Shown in pieces: positions 62,268 to 64,000 of a stretch of 64,000 nucleotides of DNA; within the stretch, counting starts at the first letter, position 1; the number at the start of each line of letters is the position of its first letter. Under the pieces are notes generated by a model. It ran no database searches, was not told the DNA's origin, and worked only from the letters and a program-made list of their open reading frames with translations. Position numbers and translations under genes: made by a program. The stretch comes from an uncultured Eubacteriales bacterium (GTDB taxonomy: Bacteria > Bacillota > Clostridia > Oscillospirales > Acutalibacteraceae). The stretch is taken from NCBI GenBank assembly GCA_934511365.1, contig CAKSWC010000008.1, positions 1-64,000 on the forward strand, given 5' to 3'.

Positions 62268-63293
62268 TCAGGCAATGAAACACGCATCACCGAACGAGAA
62301 AAAGCGATACTTGTTTTCAACGGCAACCTTATAAAAATGCATTGTGTTTTCATAGCCGCAAAATGCACTGACAAGCATTATCAGCGTGCTTTCAGGAAGA
62401 TGGAAGTTTGTAATGAGTCCGTCAATGCACTTGAATTCATAGCCGGGATAGATAAAAATGTCTGTCCAGCCTTCGCTTTCCTCAATCTTTCCGTTGAAAG
62501 TTGCAACCGATTCAAGAGTTCGGCAACTTGTTGTTCCAACAGAAATTACACGGCCGCCGTTAGCTTTGGTCCTATTAATAAGTTCAGCCGTTTCCTTCGG
62601 TAACCAATAATGTTCGCTGTGCATAGTATGCTTTGTGATGTCAGAAACCTTGACCGGCCTGAAAGTACCAAGTCCGACATGAAGCGTAACATATCCGATT
62701 TCAACGCCCTTTTCTCTGATTCTCTCAAGCAATTCCTCGGTGAAATGGAGGCCGGCTGTGGGCGCCGCCGCAGAACCGAGTTTTTCGCTGTATACCGTCT
62801 GATAACGCGACTGGTCATTAAGCTTCTCGGTGATATACGGCGGAAGCGGCATCTGGCCGATTTCGTCAAGAATATTAAAAAAGTTACCCTCATATTCAAA
62901 TTTTGCAAGTCTGTTTCCGCCCTCAAGAACATCCAAAACTTCACATTTGAGCTGACCGTTTCCAAATGTGAACCGCGAGCCGGGCTTAGCCCTTTTTCCG
63001 GGGCCGGTTATAACTTCCCAGACATCATCTCCACGGTTGACAAGCAGCAGAAATTCAACGTGCGCTCCCGTTTCTTCCTTGACGCCGTAAATTCTTGCCG
63101 GCAGGACTTTTGTGTTGTTGAGGATAAGGCAGTCTCCGGCTTTAAGTTCATCAACAATGTTATAGAAATGCTCGTGTTTTATCTCTCCGCTTTTTCTTCC
63201 AATAACCATGAGCCGTGAACAGTCTCTTTTTTCGGCCGGATGCTGCGCAATAAGCTCTTTAGGCAAATCATAATAAAAATCCGATGTTTGCAT
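62268..63293 (-). CDS. queA: S-adenosylmethionine:tRNA ribosyltransferase-isomerase
   Basis: A 341-residue enzyme that adds the ribosyl part of SAM to preQ1-tRNA to make epoxyqueuosine. It starts FYYDLPKELIAQHPAEKRDCSRL and contains GDCLILNNTKVLPARIYG, AAPTAGLHFTEEL and HLPESTLIMLVSAF. Length is normal. With tgt it gives two of the last steps of queuosine formation. Confidence 0.96.
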   Translation of the reverse strand: MQTSDFYYDLPKELIAQHPAEKRDCSRLMVIGRKSGEIKHEHFYNIVDELKAGDCLILNNTKVLPARIYGVKEETGAHVEFLLLVNRGDDVWEVITGPGKRAKPGSRFTFGNGQLKCEVLDVLEGGNRLAKFEYEGNFFNILDEIGQMPLPPYITEKLNDQSRYQTVYSEKLGSAAAPTAGLHFTEELLERIREKGVEIGYVTLHVGLGTFRPVKVSDITKHTMHSEHYWLPKETAELINRTKANGGRVISVGTTSCRTLESVATFNGKIEESEGWTDIFIYPGYEFKCIDGLITNFHLPESTLIMLVSAFCGYENTMHFYKVAVENKYRFFSFGDACFIA

Positions 63294-63377
63294 ATTTACA
63301 CCTCAAAGCAATCAATATAATCAGTTAAACGATTGACGAATCGCAGTTTTCGTGATATCATATAAAACAACTTGTTT

Positions 63378-63406
63378 ATTATAGTGCAATCTGACAGTTT
63401 TGGCAA
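63378..63406 (-). promoter_or_regulatory. Promoter of queA-tcdA-tgt
   Basis: Minus strand: -35 TTGCCA (63406-63401), a 17-base spacer and -10 TATAAT (63383-63378). About 75 bases of leader follow. It is divergent from asd; no convincing asd promoter was found in the same gap. Confidence 0.75.
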
Positions 63407-63446
63407 CAGTTTGCGTTAAAATACTTAAAAAATTGAGGTGCATATC

Positions 63447-64000
63447 ATGAAAAAATACAATGTCGGAATAATCGGCGCAACGGGTATGGTCGGTCAACGG
63501 TTTGTTCTTCTGCTTTCGCAGCATCCGTGGTTCACCGTCAAGGTTGTTGCTGCAAGCCCGAGATCTGCCGGAAAGACTTATAAGGACGCCGTTGGAGAAA
63601 AATGGGCATTTGAATGCGAAATTCCGGCGGAGATTGCATCTCTGACCGTTAAGAATGCAACGGATGATATTGCGGAGATTGCAAAAGAGGTTGACTTTGT
63701 CTTTTGCGCCGTTGATATGAAAAAGGACGAGATAAGAGCACTTGAGGAGGCGTACGCAAAAGCGGAATGTCCGGTAATTTCCAACAACAGTGCTCACCGT
63801 TCAACTCCGGACGTTCCGATGGTTATTCCAGAAATCAATGCTGACCATATCAAGGTTATTGATTCTCAGAGAAAGCGCCTTGGAACTAAGCGCGGTTTCA
63901 TAGCAGTCAAGTCTAACTGCTCACTTCAAAGCTATGTTCCGGCTATTTATCCGCTTGACCGGAAATTCGGCATTAAAGAGGTTCTTGTCTGCACATATCA
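63447..64000 (+). CDS. asd: Aspartate-semialdehyde dehydrogenase, 5' part
   Basis: The first 184 codons, open to the right edge. The enzyme reduces aspartyl phosphate in the lysine/threonine/methionine/diaminopimelate pathway. The NADP loop is VGIIGATGMVGQRF, then NNSAHRSTPDVPMVIPEIN, and the active cysteine in KSNCSLQSY. These residues resemble the archaeal/fungal-type subgroup (SNNSAH, VPMVIPEIN), not the E. coli type. The ATG follows GAGGTG at good spacing. Confidence 0.93.
   Translation, partial: MKKYNVGIIGATGMVGQRFVLLLSQHPWFTVKVVAASPRSAGKTYKDAVGEKWAFECEIPAEIASLTVKNATDDIAEIAKEVDFVFCAVDMKKDEIRALEEAYAKAECPVISNNSAHRSTPDVPMVIPEINADHIKVIDSQRKRLGTKRGFIAVKSNCSLQSYVPAIYPLDRKFGIKEVLVCTY

Noticed and set aside
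62610..63218. Open frame of 202 codons on the plus strand inside queA
   Set aside because: Antisense to queA and without a promoter or ribosome binding site.

Overview
The window is a gene-dense chromosomal segment of a spore-forming, Gram-positive-type member of the Clostridia. The closest fit is the Oscillospiraceae/Ruminococcaceae side of the class; this placement is inferred from gene content and moderate GC, not from a database search. The evidence is: strong AGGAGG-type ribosome binding sites, many TTG starts, canonical TTGACA/TATAAT promoters with 17-bp spacing, a threonine T-box, and sporulation genes (spoVM, gerW, cwlD, a dacF-like carboxypeptidase, remA, a SpoIIM-like gene). There is no prophage, CRISPR array or insertion sequence. 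The only mobile DNA seen is the 5' end of a group II intron at the left edge.

Layout. 1-2400 (minus): the start of a class C-like group II intron abuts the terminator of thrS, which has a T-box leader and a clear promoter. 2450-12340 (plus): two tandem M42 peptidases, a GNAT acetyltransferase, a PLP enzyme of the methionine gamma-lyase/aluminium-resistance family, DUF2461, a phosphohexomutase, a membrane-anchored FG-GAP protein and a two-component system. 12380-19780: DUF1385-prmC-M50 protease-scpA-scpB, then DUF2953-gerW-dacF-like-rluB. 19770-32900: a long block in the same order as the Bacillus subtilis yloC to spoVM region (yicC, remA, gmk, rpoZ, priA, def, fmt, zinc peptidase, rsmB, rlmN, PP2C phosphatase, PASTA kinase, rsgA). 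It ends in a 49-residue membrane protein and the 28-residue SpoVM peptide.

33020-37290: a divergent type II topoisomerase pair. 37330-47430: rnhA (minus), then rnj-gdpP-rplI-dnaB-tilS-hpt-ftsH. 47620-54220: a UppP-like membrane protein without the usual catalytic residues, ftsK/spoIIIE, a YgiQ-type radical SAM protein, a secreted metallo-beta-lactamase protein and DUF3006. 54280-58620: tRNA-Leu(UAG) (minus), cwlD, radA, a DUF6873 protein and a Xer-type recombinase. 58670-63290 (minus): queA-tcdA-tgt (queuosine and t6A-related tRNA modification), yajC, a TIGR04086 membrane protein and a SpoIIM-like protein. 63447 to the end: the start of asd.

The genes are mostly housekeeping: translation quality, tRNA/rRNA modification, chromosome segregation, cell envelope and sporulation. 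No large new system stands out. The unexplained signals are mostly non-coding: a related imperfect hairpin at two distant sites (about 16250 and 55220), hairpins that bury the ribosome binding sites of dacF and the TIGR04086 gene, a 32-bp palindrome upstream of the xer gene, a two-codon ORF in front of rnj, and an intron placed exactly behind a terminator.
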